From CAJXUU01 sp963975265 (GTDB lineage: Bacteria; Bacteroidota; Bacteroidia; Chitinophagales; Saprospiraceae): 64,000 nt of DNA. The notes below the pieces were generated by a model that was not told the DNA's origin, searched no databases, and was given only the letters and a program-made list of their open reading frames with translations. Positions 56,860-64,000 of this stretch are shown here, one piece after another (the stretch's first letter is position 1; each line of letters opens with the position of its first letter). The position numbers and the translations under genes are program-made. The stretch lies in contig CAXBGT010000003.1 in NCBI GenBank assembly GCA_963975265.1, positions 7,790-71,789 on the forward strand. Reading direction: 5' to 3'.

Positions 56860-58323
56860 CTAAAAAGTGAAGCCTAAAGTAGCTACTATTTTTCCATAAT
56901 CTGTATCTATAATGGCTAATGCATCTCTCTCCTCAGCATCTGGAACGGAGTATGCATTATAGCCTTCTGTCACACTCCTTCTTCTATATCCAATATCAAC
57001 AAAAAAACCTTCTCCTCTGAATCCTAATCCTGCTGACCATGATGATGAAGTTTCACTATCGTTAGTATATGGTGAAGAACTTAAAGCGTATCCGGCTCTG
57101 AATCTTAATGATTCATACGCTACTTCCGTTCCTAACCTAAGGTTGGTAGAAGAGCCTAAATTCTCATCAATTTCTCCATTTACCTCTTGGGTATTTGTTC
57201 CCTCAACAGGATCATTACTGTGCTTTGTAAAATCAAACTCATTGTTTTTATAATCTAAATATTCGATGTCAGCATTTACGAATCCTCTTAATACTCCTAT
57301 TTTATACACAGATCCAATACTGCCTACAGCTTTCCATGGGCTTGTATATCCATATTTGAACGATCCATCAGGAGACTGCGCAGAATCCCCACCACTTTCA
57401 GCATTTGAGCTATATTGGTAAGTCATACTTGTAGCATAATCATCATTTAATGAATACCACGTCGGAGAGTGAATAGCAGCTCCAATCCTAACTTGTGGAA
57501 TTGCCCTGTACTGTAATCCCAACTTGAAGTTTATACCAGCTCCGCTTGTATTTAAACTTTCTACATAATCTAAACTGCTACTAAAATCATCCGCTTGGAA
57601 ATTTTCTTTGTACGTTTTTGTTTCAGAATAGGATACAAATGGCACACCAGCACTTATTCCTATATTAAGGGTATTGTCATAGTTTCCTGCCCAACCAAAT
57701 GACAATTCATTGATTGATCCTCTTTGATCTAAAAACACGTCTTTATTTACGATATCATCGTCAAAAAAATCAGATTGGAAGATATTGTTTTCGTTGAGAA
57801 ATATAGCTTGAGCTTCATCAGCTAGACCCGCCTCAAAATCATCCAATCCATTGCTATTGGCCAAAGCAACAAAACGATCAGTAATACTTCCTTCAGTTGA
57901 TCCCTCTATCTTTACATCTCTACTAAATTCCGCCAACTTACTAAATCCTACAGCCCAATTAGATGTCTCCCACACTCCACTTCTATTGCCACCTGATGCT
58001 ACAAAACTTATGTTGTCAACCAAGAAAGAACTTCTACTTCTGTTTGAAGTAAGGTTATCATCTTTGAAAAAACCGTCAGATGATTGTGTATTGATAGAAG
58101 GTGTAAATGTGAAGGCGCTGTTTCTAAATTCAGCTATTCCAGCAGGATTGATTCCGATGACAGAATAATCACCGCCCATAGCACCAATAGATGATCCTAC
58201 ACCAACTGCGCCTGCAGTACCAAAAGGTGAATAATCCGAATAACGTACAGCATCAGCTACATTTTGTGCACTCATTGAATTGAGGCCAAAAAAGGCTATA
58301 ATTATATATGATAAATATCTCAT
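56860..58323 (-). CDS. OmpP1/FadL-like outer-membrane protein
   Basis: A 487-residue predicted barrel with signal peptide (MRYLSYIIIAFFGLNSMSA, then QNV). The N-terminal SPFGTAGAVGVGSSIGAMGG and VIGINPAGIAEF match the G-T-A-x-x-x-G/NPAG region of the OmpP1/FadL family (hydrophobic compound uptake). Many amphipathic strands follow, ending in IVATLGFTF with a terminal phenylalanine. The ligand is unknown. It precedes a low-complexity secreted protein on the same strand, which lies upstream of it. Confidence 0.82.
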   Translation of the reverse strand: MRYLSYIIIAFFGLNSMSAQNVADAVRYSDYSPFGTAGAVGVGSSIGAMGGDYSVIGINPAGIAEFRNSAFTFTPSINTQSSDGFFKDDNLTSNRSRSSFLVDNISFVASGGNRSGVWETSNWAVGFSKLAEFSRDVKIEGSTEGSITDRFVALANSNGLDDFEAGLADEAQAIFLNENNIFQSDFFDDDIVNKDVFLDQRGSINELSFGWAGNYDNTLNIGISAGVPFVSYSETKTYKENFQADDFSSSLDYVESLNTSGAGINFKLGLQYRAIPQVRIGAAIHSPTWYSLNDDYATSMTYQYSSNAESGGDSAQSPDGSFKYGYTSPWKAVGSIGSVYKIGVLRGFVNADIEYLDYKNNEFDFTKHSNDPVEGTNTQEVNGEIDENLGSSTNLRLGTEVAYESLRFRAGYALSSSPYTNDSETSSSWSAGLGFRGEGFFVDIGYRRRSVTEGYNAYSVPDAEERDALAIIDTDYGKIVATLGFTF

Positions 58324-58460
58324 TGCGTTGATTTTATTACTAAATACTTCTAATTACTTGTTTCTATATTAACTTGCTTTGTTCAAGTATAGAAATAGGA
58401 ATGGGGAGAATAAATTACATTATCCGCCCCACCTTGTATTATTATCTTTCAGATTTGGAA

Positions 58461-59645
58461 TTATTTACCTCCTCTTCTTGACCCTGAAGAACTGCTTTTT
58501 GAACTAGATTTTTTAGACGATGACCTTGAGCTTGATCCTGAAGATTTATTTGATCTGCTAGATGAAGATCTAGTTGAAGAACTTCTATTTGATCTATTCG
58601 ACGACCCCATTGAAGAACTACTTCTTGATCTATTATTACCAGAATTCACGCCTGAACTTCTTCTAGAATTTGACCTTGATGTCGCTCCAGAATTTCTATT
58701 AGAATTATTACCTCTAGTTGCACTAGAACCACTACTAGTTCCTCTTTTTCTTCCAGAGTATATAGTTTCACTGTTACTTCTTCTTCTAGTTGTTCTTTCG
58801 CTAGTTGCAGTTTCACCTCTTGTAGTAGCTCTATTGATACCTGAAGTGTTCCCGTCACCTTTTTTATTTCTTATCCTAGTTCTATCGCTTGATGCGGTAT
58901 TTCTTGGTGTAGCATTCGCTGTACCCTCTTCAGTTCCAGTGAATCTCGGTGTGTTTGATCTACCATTGGTCGATGTAGTTCCTGATCCATTCTTTCTAGA
59001 TCCATAATGGCCCCCTTTAGGATTAGTGGTTGAAATGGCATTGTTATAAGTTCCATTGTTTCCAAAACCATTGTTTCCAAAACCATTGTATCCACCGCCT
59101 CCGTATCCATAGAATGATGGTTGACAGTAAGGATTATAGTTATTTCCCCAACCTCCCCAGCTATTATAAGGACTGTAGTAAGAATAATAATTCCAGTTAT
59201 TGTAACCTCTATTCCATCTATTCCATCTATTGTATCTGCCCCATCTGTTATGATATCCAGAACCAACACTAATCACGATACTGTTAATTCCATAGTGAGG
59301 ATTGTAAAACGGATCATTCCATTGGTCATAGCTATTATAGAAATTTGAAGCGTAGAAGTTAGTCGCACAACTATTTCTTCTAAATCTATTTATTCTTCTA
59401 GTGTATGAATAGTCGTCATAATACTCATTATCAGAGTCGTAATCAGAATCATACTCGCTATCATCGTCAGAATAATATTCATCGTCAGAATCTGCAAAAG
59501 TATATATTGGTTCTTCTGAATTTACATCATCAATAACAATATTATCACTATCATTTGGGTCGTAATATAAGTCATCAAATTGAGCAGTCGCCGCAAATGT
59601 CATCAAAGACATAAACATCAGACTGAAAAATGATTTTGTGTGCAT
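58461..59645 (-). CDS. Exported low-complexity protein (Asp/Tyr, Asn/Gly/Tyr, Ser/Arg regions)
   Basis: A protein of about 394 residues with a signal peptide (FFSLMFMSLMTFAATA, then QFDD). Three compositionally distinct regions follow: an acidic D/Y/E/S tract (about 30-85), a Tyr/Asn/Gly/Trp-rich tract with short repeats (GFGNNGFGNNGTYNN, about 120-215) and a long Ser/Arg/Asn-rich tail (about 290-394). I recognise no enzyme. It is predicted to be disordered and envelope-associated, perhaps a surface or matrix protein. The start at 59654 is three codons upstream and also possible. Most reading frames opposite it are shadows of its biased codons. Confidence 0.75.
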   Translation of the reverse strand: MHTKSFFSLMFMSLMTFAATAQFDDLYYDPNDSDNIVIDDVNSEEPIYTFADSDDEYYSDDDSEYDSDYDSDNEYYDDYSYTRRINRFRRNSCATNFYASNFYNSYDQWNDPFYNPHYGINSIVISVGSGYHNRWGRYNRWNRWNRGYNNWNYYSYYSPYNSWGGWGNNYNPYCQPSFYGYGGGGYNGFGNNGFGNNGTYNNAISTTNPKGGHYGSRKNGSGTTSTNGRSNTPRFTGTEEGTANATPRNTASSDRTRIRNKKGDGNTSGINRATTRGETATSERTTRRRSNSETIYSGRKRGTSSGSSATRGNNSNRNSGATSRSNSRRSSGVNSGNNRSRSSSSMGSSNRSNRSSSTRSSSSRSNKSSGSSSRSSSKKSSSKSSSSGSRRGGK

Positions 59646-59654
59646 AAATCTCAT

Positions 59655-60011
59655 AATTTAGGATTTTACTTTTTAATTAATTCGACTCTCTTATCGTATA
59701 ATGGGCAATTTATTACTTTTGCGCTTATAATTCAGTTAAAAATCTTTTAAAAGATAATAAAGAATCGTGAAAACTTGCTTTTAGTCGTTCTAATGCGTTG
59801 CTTTCATAATATATGACGTGTTTGTGAGACATAAAGTTTCGAATATTGAATTCTTATTAATATTTTAACAATAACCGTTAAGGCAAAACTTTCATCTGGC
59901 AGAACGCACTTTTTGTTAGATGATAATTGGGTAAATTAGTTTAATAACAGTAGATAATTTAATAACAGTAGATAAGAGGTACATAGTACATAAAATATTG
60001 AAAATAAGCAT
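59655..60011. other. Gene-free divergent region upstream of proS
   Basis: No coding frame is evident in this 357-base stretch. It holds the promoters of the low-complexity protein (minus) and proS (plus). The only structured element is an 18-bp exact tandem duplication at 59940-59975. Confidence 0.45.
59940..59975 (+). repeat. Exact 18-bp tandem duplication in the proS leader
   Basis: TTTAATAACAGTAGATAA occurs twice, head to tail, 37 bases before the proS ATG. It is probably a recent slippage event in the promoter or leader. Confidence 0.75.
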
Positions 60012-61481
60012 ATGGCAAAGGAAATAACCAACAGGGAAGAGAATTATTCGCAATGGTACAATGACATAGTTAAGAAAGCGGATTTGGCTGAAAATAGTGC
60101 CGTCAGAGGGTGTATGGTAATCAAGCCGTATGGATTCGCCATCTGGGAAAACATGAAAGCGGTTCTTGATCAGGCATTTAAAGATACTGGTCATCAAAAT
60201 GCTTACTTTCCGCTACTCGTTCCAAAGAGTCTTTTCGAAGCAGAAGAAAAAAATGCAGAAGGATTCGCTAAAGAATGTGCTGTAGTAACACACTACAGAT
60301 TACAAACTGATCCTGACAATCCAGGAAAACTAAGAGTAGATCCAAATGCCAAACTTGAAGAAGAACTGATTATCAGACCTACTTCAGAAGCAATCATTTG
60401 GAATACATACAAGAATTGGATTCAATCATACAGAGACCTACCATTATTGATCAATCAATGGGTCAATGTTATGAGGTGGGAGATGAGAACTCGACCATTC
60501 TTGAGAACTGCAGAATTTTTATGGCAAGAAGGACATACTGCTCACTCTACTAAACAAGAAGCAATCGAAGAAGCAGAATTAATCCATGAGCTTTATGCAA
60601 GGTTTGCAGAAGACTATATGGCAATGCCTGTCATTAAAGGGTATAAAACAGAGTCTGAAAGATTCGCCGGTGCTGATAACACATTGACGATCGAAGCACT
60701 CATGCAAGATGGCAAAGCGCTCCAAGCGGGGACTAGTCACTTCTTGGGACAGAATTTTGCGAAAGCATTTGATGTAAAGTTCCTTACTTCTGAGAATAAA
60801 GAAGAGTTTGTATGGGCCACTTCATGGGGAGTATCTACTAGATTAGTCGGTGGACTCATCATGACGCACTCAGATGATGAAGGTTTGGTACTGCCCCCGA
60901 AATTGGCTCCGATCCAAGTCGTAATCATTCCTATACCAAAACCAAGTGACGACATCATGGAAGTAGCTGATAAAGTTGCCGAAGAACTCAAGGCGCTAGG
61001 TGTAAGAGTAAAAATAGATCGTGATATGAAAAAACGGCCTGGATTCAAATTCGCAGAATACGAGATGAAAGGTGTACCGGTAAGAATTGGAATCGGTAAA
61101 CGTGATCTAGAAAAAGGATTGGTAGAAATCGCCAGAAGAGATACCAAAGAAAAAGAGAGTATCGCATTAACAGATTGTGTAAGTCACGTCCACGGACTAA
61201 TGACCACGATCCAAGATAATCTATTGGCAAGAGCTAAACAACATAGATCAGATCATACCTCGACAGTAGATACATTCGAAGAATTCAAGCGGGTGCTAGA
61301 AGAAAAAGGTGGATTCATCTATGCACATTGGGATGGTACTGAAGAAACAGAAGATAAGATCAAAGCAGAGACAAAAGCTAGTATCAGGTGTATTCCAAAT
61401 GATACAGTAGATAAAGATGGTGTATGTATGTATAGTGGCAAGCCCAGTAAGAGAAGGGTCTTGTTTGCTAAAGCGTATTAG
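60012..61481 (+). CDS. proS: Prolyl-tRNA synthetase (archaeal/eukaryotic-like type)
   Basis: A class II aminoacyl-tRNA synthetase that charges tRNA-Pro. The 489-residue size without an inserted editing domain is that of the archaeal/eukaryotic-like form (type 3) common in Bacteroidota. Motif 2 region: RPTSEAIIWNTYKNWI, LINQWVNVMRWEMRTRPFLR, EFLWQEGHTAH. Motif 3: FVWATSWGVSTRLVGGLI. The anticodon-binding domain runs from about residue 300. The C-terminal zinc-like cysteine region is short, ending CMYSGKPSKRRVLFAKAY. It is a lone gene ending in a shared terminator. Confidence 0.96.
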   Translation: MAKEITNREENYSQWYNDIVKKADLAENSAVRGCMVIKPYGFAIWENMKAVLDQAFKDTGHQNAYFPLLVPKSLFEAEEKNAEGFAKECAVVTHYRLQTDPDNPGKLRVDPNAKLEEELIIRPTSEAIIWNTYKNWIQSYRDLPLLINQWVNVMRWEMRTRPFLRTAEFLWQEGHTAHSTKQEAIEEAELIHELYARFAEDYMAMPVIKGYKTESERFAGADNTLTIEALMQDGKALQAGTSHFLGQNFAKAFDVKFLTSENKEEFVWATSWGVSTRLVGGLIMTHSDDEGLVLPPKLAPIQVVIIPIPKPSDDIMEVADKVAEELKALGVRVKIDRDMKKRPGFKFAEYEMKGVPVRIGIGKRDLEKGLVEIARRDTKEKESIALTDCVSHVHGLMTTIQDNLLARAKQHRSDHTSTVDTFEEFKRVLEEKGGFIYAHWDGTEETEDKIKAETKASIRCIPNDTVDKDGVCMYSGKPSKRRVLFAKAY

Positions 61482-61588
61482 AAGAAATTCAAATGTTGAA
61501 TTTGGATTTATGAATAAAACTGCATGGCTTTGGCACCCGTGAATTTAGGTTTCTGATTTTGATGAGCAGAATAATTGAAGAGAATAAG

Positions 61589-61617
61589 CAGCCCAAATGA
61601 TTTGATCGCTTGGGCTG
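61589..61617. terminator. Shared terminator between proS and the lipoprotein gene
   Basis: An 8-bp stem CAGCCCAA/TTGGGCTG with a 13-base loop is followed by a T4 run on the plus strand. The flanking genes are convergent. Confidence 0.7.
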
Positions 61618-61643
61618 TTTTATGATATTATACTTTAGTGGTT

Positions 61644-61991
61644 TTAATTCTCCCAAACAACTCTTATTAGTGTAGCATTTTCAAAAAAGTTAACTCCTTT
61701 AATCCCATCAAAACCGGCTTCTGTTCCTAAAATTCCAAGGACTTCACATTCATTTGAGATGACATTTGATGCGCCATCATCAAAACAACTTTGTAAATCA
61801 AATAAGTATACTTCTTGTTGCTGAAATTGATATAATCGAATAGATGAAACTTCGTCGCATGCGTCTTTCTTAAATACTTCAATTTCATCTTTGATACATT
61901 CTGGTACATCTCCATAATCCTCACTGCAACCAAAATTAATAGCTAATAAGAGTAATAATAATATTGTTATTCTCGATTTAAGTGACTTCAT
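61644..61991 (-). CDS. Small lipoprotein of unknown function
   Basis: A 115-residue protein with a lipoprotein signal (ITILLLLLLAINFGC, lipobox at Cys22). The mature part has four further cysteines (ECIK, DACDE, SCFDD, NECEV), likely forming disulfides. VYLFDLQSCFDDGASNVISN resembles small Bacteroidota lipoproteins of the DUF6970 kind, recalled from memory only. It would be anchored in an envelope membrane. A decayed second lipoprotein lies about 150 bases upstream. Confidence 0.7.
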   Translation of the reverse strand: MKSLKSRITILLLLLLAINFGCSEDYGDVPECIKDEIEVFKKDACDEVSSIRLYQFQQQEVYLFDLQSCFDDGASNVISNECEVLGILGTEAGFDGIKGVNFFENATLIRVVWEN

Positions 61992-62134
61992 CTTCTATTG
62001 TCTTCAGTTTTGTTTATAGTTGAGGATAAAACGTACAGCAGTATTAAATTGTGATCATTATTCCATTATGCGTCAGTTTCACTTTTTGATGAAACGAGGT
62101 ATCCTACGATGATTTTTACAATTAGCTTTGCTGA

Positions 62135-62441
62135 TTACTTGAATACAATTACATCCATAGTTGTTTCTTTGACCTGCCCGTCTTGTGTTACTCGCAGTGT
62201 ATACGTACCATTTTATGCTCTGAAAGTTGGACCCCTTCTCGATAATGAGAATACAGATAGTCTATCGAATCAGTAAATAACCTTACCACCAAGGTTTTCG
62301 ACCTCTATTGAGAACGCGACATTCATATTGCTATAGTAAGTGAAACCAATAAAGTGTTCGCTGTTGGCACCTGTTATTGTCGCTCGTTGCATAGGAATAA
62401 TCCCAATGCAAGAGATGACAATAAGTAAATCCTATTCAACT
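62135..62441 (-). pseudogene. Decayed lipoprotein with an Ig/PKD-like domain
   Basis: On the minus strand, LNRIYLLSSLALGLFLC looks like a lipoprotein signal with lipobox. A frameshift follows, then ATITGANSEHFIGFTYY and MNVAFSIEVENLGGKVIY, a TGA, and after another shift TLRVTQDGQVKETTMDVIVF ending in TAA at 62135. The last piece reads like the closing strand of a PKD/Ig-like domain. No start ATG is left. The rest of the 61992-62662 gap shows nothing else except the nadC promoter. Confidence 0.5.
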
Positions 62442-62628
62442 TAAAGTACTTTTCCTTTTCTAAAAATGCTTTGTAAAGCACAAAAAGAATAATCCAAGTG
62501 ATCGATCCTCCGCTTTTGTAAGTTTTTCCATAAAAGTAACTTTTGAGTTATTCAACTATGAAAACAAATATAAATATTCTTGATTTTATGTCTCAAAAAA
62601 TTCTCAAGCGCGGCATTCCCTAAAATCC

Positions 62629-62636
62629 TATATTTG
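62629..62636 (+). promoter_or_regulatory. Candidate -7 promoter box of nadC
   Basis: TATATTTG, a full match to the Bacteroidota box TAnnTTTG, lies 26 bases before the nadC ATG. No clear -33 TTG is found upstream. Confidence 0.45.
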
Positions 62637-62662
62637 CAGTCCTTAAAAAATGACAATACAAT

Positions 62663-63520
62663 ATGGACGGAATTTCAAAAGCACAAATAGAAAAATTCAT
62701 CGACGAGGCTTTGCATGAAGATGTAAGAGATGGCGATCATACTTCACTGGCATGTATTCCAGCGGATGGAAGATCAAAAGCAAGATTGCTAGTCAAAGAT
62801 CCTGGAGTAATCGCAGGGGTAGAATTGGCTGAAATGATATTCAAAAGATTAGATCCTAGTGCAACCATAGATGTAAGAATCAAAGATGGTTCAGATGTCT
62901 TCTACGGTGACGAAGCATTTTATGTAGAGTGTAACAGTCAGGCATTGTTGAAAGCAGAAAGATTAGTCCTCAATACGATGCAGCGAATGAGTGGTATCGC
63001 TACTATGAGTTCAAGGTTCGCTGTCGAAGTAGAAGGATTAGATGTAAAAATTCTAGATACGCGTAAGACTACCCCACTACTTAGATTTCTTGAAAAATGG
63101 GCAGTAAGAATCGGTGGAGGAACGAATTATAGAGACGGTCTTTATGACTGGATCATGATCAAAGACAATCATGTAGATGCTTGTGGTAGTATTACTAGTG
63201 CCGTCCAACAAGTCCACCAATATTTCAAAAAAACAGGTAAAGAACTGGGTATTACAGTCGAAGTAAGAAACCTAGTAGAGCTTTACGAAGTTCTAGAAGT
63301 AGGAGGAGTAACAAGAATCATGTTGGATAATTTTGAAATTCCAATCCTAAGAGAAGCAGTTGCCATTATCGACGGAAGATTCGAAGCTGAAGCATCTGGT
63401 GGGATTACCTTGAATACGGTAAGAAAGATAGCTGAAACGGGAGTTGACTTTATCTCAGTTGGAGCATTGACACATTCAGCAGGTCAGTTAGATCTTAGTT
63501 TGAAGGTGATGAATGATTAG
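62663..63520 (+). CDS. nadC: Nicotinate-nucleotide pyrophosphorylase (carboxylating)
   Basis: Quinolinate phosphoribosyltransferase, the last step of de novo nicotinate mononucleotide synthesis. The 285-residue product has the family length and signatures: EDVRDGDHTSLACIP near residue 20, NTMQRMSGIAT near 108, LDTRKTTPLLRFLEKWAVRI (PRPP and substrate binding) and GGGTNYRDGLYDWIMIKDNH, then EASGGITLNTVRKIAETGVD. nadA and nadB are not adjacent. The NadR-like kinase at 15.3 kb would serve the salvage side of the same pathway. It ends in a strong bidirectional terminator. Confidence 0.97.
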   Translation: MDGISKAQIEKFIDEALHEDVRDGDHTSLACIPADGRSKARLLVKDPGVIAGVELAEMIFKRLDPSATIDVRIKDGSDVFYGDEAFYVECNSQALLKAERLVLNTMQRMSGIATMSSRFAVEVEGLDVKILDTRKTTPLLRFLEKWAVRIGGGTNYRDGLYDWIMIKDNHVDACGSITSAVQQVHQYFKKTGKELGITVEVRNLVELYEVLEVGGVTRIMLDNFEIPILREAVAIIDGRFEAEASGGITLNTVRKIAETGVDFISVGALTHSAGQLDLSLKVMND

Positions 63521-63592
63521 AGGAAATTAGTTGAGTTGTTGAATTTTCTGACTCTTGCAGATATCAATTGATACATATGTATTAATTTCGGC

Positions 63593-63629
63593 AAAGTGAT
63601 CAAATCGCTTTAAGCGATCAGATCACTTT
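63593..63629. terminator. Strong bidirectional terminator between nadC and the M20 gene
   Basis: AAAGTGATC/GATCACTTT (9 bp) encloses ATCGCT/AGCGAT (6 bp) in one long hairpin. The two flanking genes converge here. Confidence 0.75.
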
Positions 63630-63638
63630 GTTGTACTT

Positions 63639-64000
63639 TTAATCTAGTTCTCTGACAGCTAAATATGCCATTAGTCCCATTCCTATTTCTAGTGCTTTTT
63701 CGTCGATATCAAAGGTAGGTGTATGCACTGCTGAAGTAATTCCTTTATCTATATTCCCTGTACCAAGCCTATAAAAACAGGCATCCGCTTGCTGCGAATA
63801 ATAAGAAAAATCTTCCGCTGTCAACCTGACCGGTAGTTCTACTACATTCTCTTCGCTCATATATTCAATCATGTGAGCATGAGTTCTGGCAGTCAACAGA
63901 GGTTCGTTGATTAAACAAGGATACCCGACCATGATGTCGATTTCACACGTTCCACCCATTGATTCTGCTGTTTTCTCTGCAATTCTCGTGATATGTTTAT
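63639..64000 (-). CDS. M20-family amidohydrolase, C-terminal part (starts outside window)
   Basis: The C-terminal 120 residues of an M20D zinc amidohydrolase (hippurate hydrolase / N-acyl amino-acid amidohydrolase type). The frame is open to the window edge, so the gene begins beyond 64000. Seen: KHITRIAEKTAESMGGTCEI, then GYPCLINEPL, RLTAEDFSYYSQ (the ED/F metal-site region), ACFYRLGTG and SAVHTPTFDIDEKALEIG, where the histidine is a late metal ligand. The substrate is unknown. Confidence 0.9.
   Translation of the reverse strand, partial: KHITRIAEKTAESMGGTCEIDIMVGYPCLINEPLLTARTHAHMIEYMSEENVVELPVRLTAEDFSYYSQQADACFYRLGTGNIDKGITSAVHTPTFDIDEKALEIGMGLMAYLAVRELD

Noticed and set aside
58871..59269. 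Reading frames on both strands over the low-complexity gene
   Set aside because: They arise from biased, repetitive codons of the secreted protein and have no signal or domain of their own.
1..64000. tRNA, rRNA, prophage or insertion-sequence content
   Set aside because: No cloverleaf, rRNA core, transposase or phage gene was recognised in any gap or reading frame.

Overview
The window is a chromosomal segment from an AT-rich member of the Bacteroidota, most likely of the Saprospiraceae or a near relative. The lineage call rests on three secreted proteins with type IX secretion (T9SS) C-terminal signals of both type A and type B, PKD and SprB adhesin repeats, a paired DUF1800/DUF1501 locus, a LytTR/His_kinase pair, TAnnTTTG-like promoter boxes and weak Shine-Dalgarno use. 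No rRNA, tRNA, CRISPR array, insertion sequence or prophage was seen.

Layout. 1-3.9 kb: the N-terminal part of galactokinase (cut by the window edge), divergent from glycine dehydrogenase gcvP. 4.1-13.5 kb: a nitrogen-assimilation block on the minus strand (glnK, amt, an outer-membrane barrel, gltB, gltD). Hairpins lie about 30 nt before both the amt and gltB start codons. 13.7-18.7 kb: a helical-repeat protein, then minus-strand peroxiredoxin, clpS, aat, an M16 peptidase and a NadR-like kinase. clpS and aat together form an N-degron branch. 18.8-24.4 kb: a giant PKD protein with a type B T9SS domain, split into two reading frames by one extra base. 24.6-29.2 kb: MarC-like membrane protein, MalY/PatB-like C-S lyase, a small protein, a Rieske-like lipoprotein and FtcD. 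29.8-33.4 kb: an adhesin-like T9SS protein with leucine-rich L-domain repeats, an FN3-like domain and seven SprB repeats. 34.6-39.4 kb: FadN-type and FadA beta-oxidation genes, then a glycosyltransferase. 39.7-43.8 kb: DUF1800, DUF1501 and a discoidin-like T9SS protein. 43.9-49.3 kb: a YefM-YoeB toxin-antitoxin pair whose antitoxin carries a stop codon, an ECF sigma factor with a small putative anti-sigma, a LytTR two-component pair, a cobalamin/metal-binding-like protein and a dead RelE/ParE toxin-antitoxin locus. 49.6-55.4 kb: a UvrD-type helicase fused to a probable Fe-S nuclease, a basic secreted protein, and a type II restriction-modification pair whose methyltransferase has an N-terminal MerR-like HTH. 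55.4-64 kb: metZ, an OmpP1/FadL-like protein, a low-complexity secreted protein, proS, a lipoprotein, nadC and the C-terminal end of an M20 amidohydrolase.

The intergenic DNA is rich in gene relics not visible as long reading frames: a GT14 glycosyltransferase N-terminus (29.5 kb), a secreted protein broken by frameshifts (33.9-34.3 kb), the YefM antitoxin (43.9 kb), both genes of a RelE/ParE module (49.0-49.5 kb) and a lipoprotein (62.1-62.4 kb). I found no clear new defence island. The strongest candidates for a second look are the intact YoeB toxin beside an interrupted antitoxin, the matched leader hairpins of amt and gltB, the HTH-methyltransferase with a dyad at its own start, the frameshifted giant adhesin, and the DUF1800-DUF1501-T9SS trio of unknown function. 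All names come from motif recognition by eye; no database search was run.
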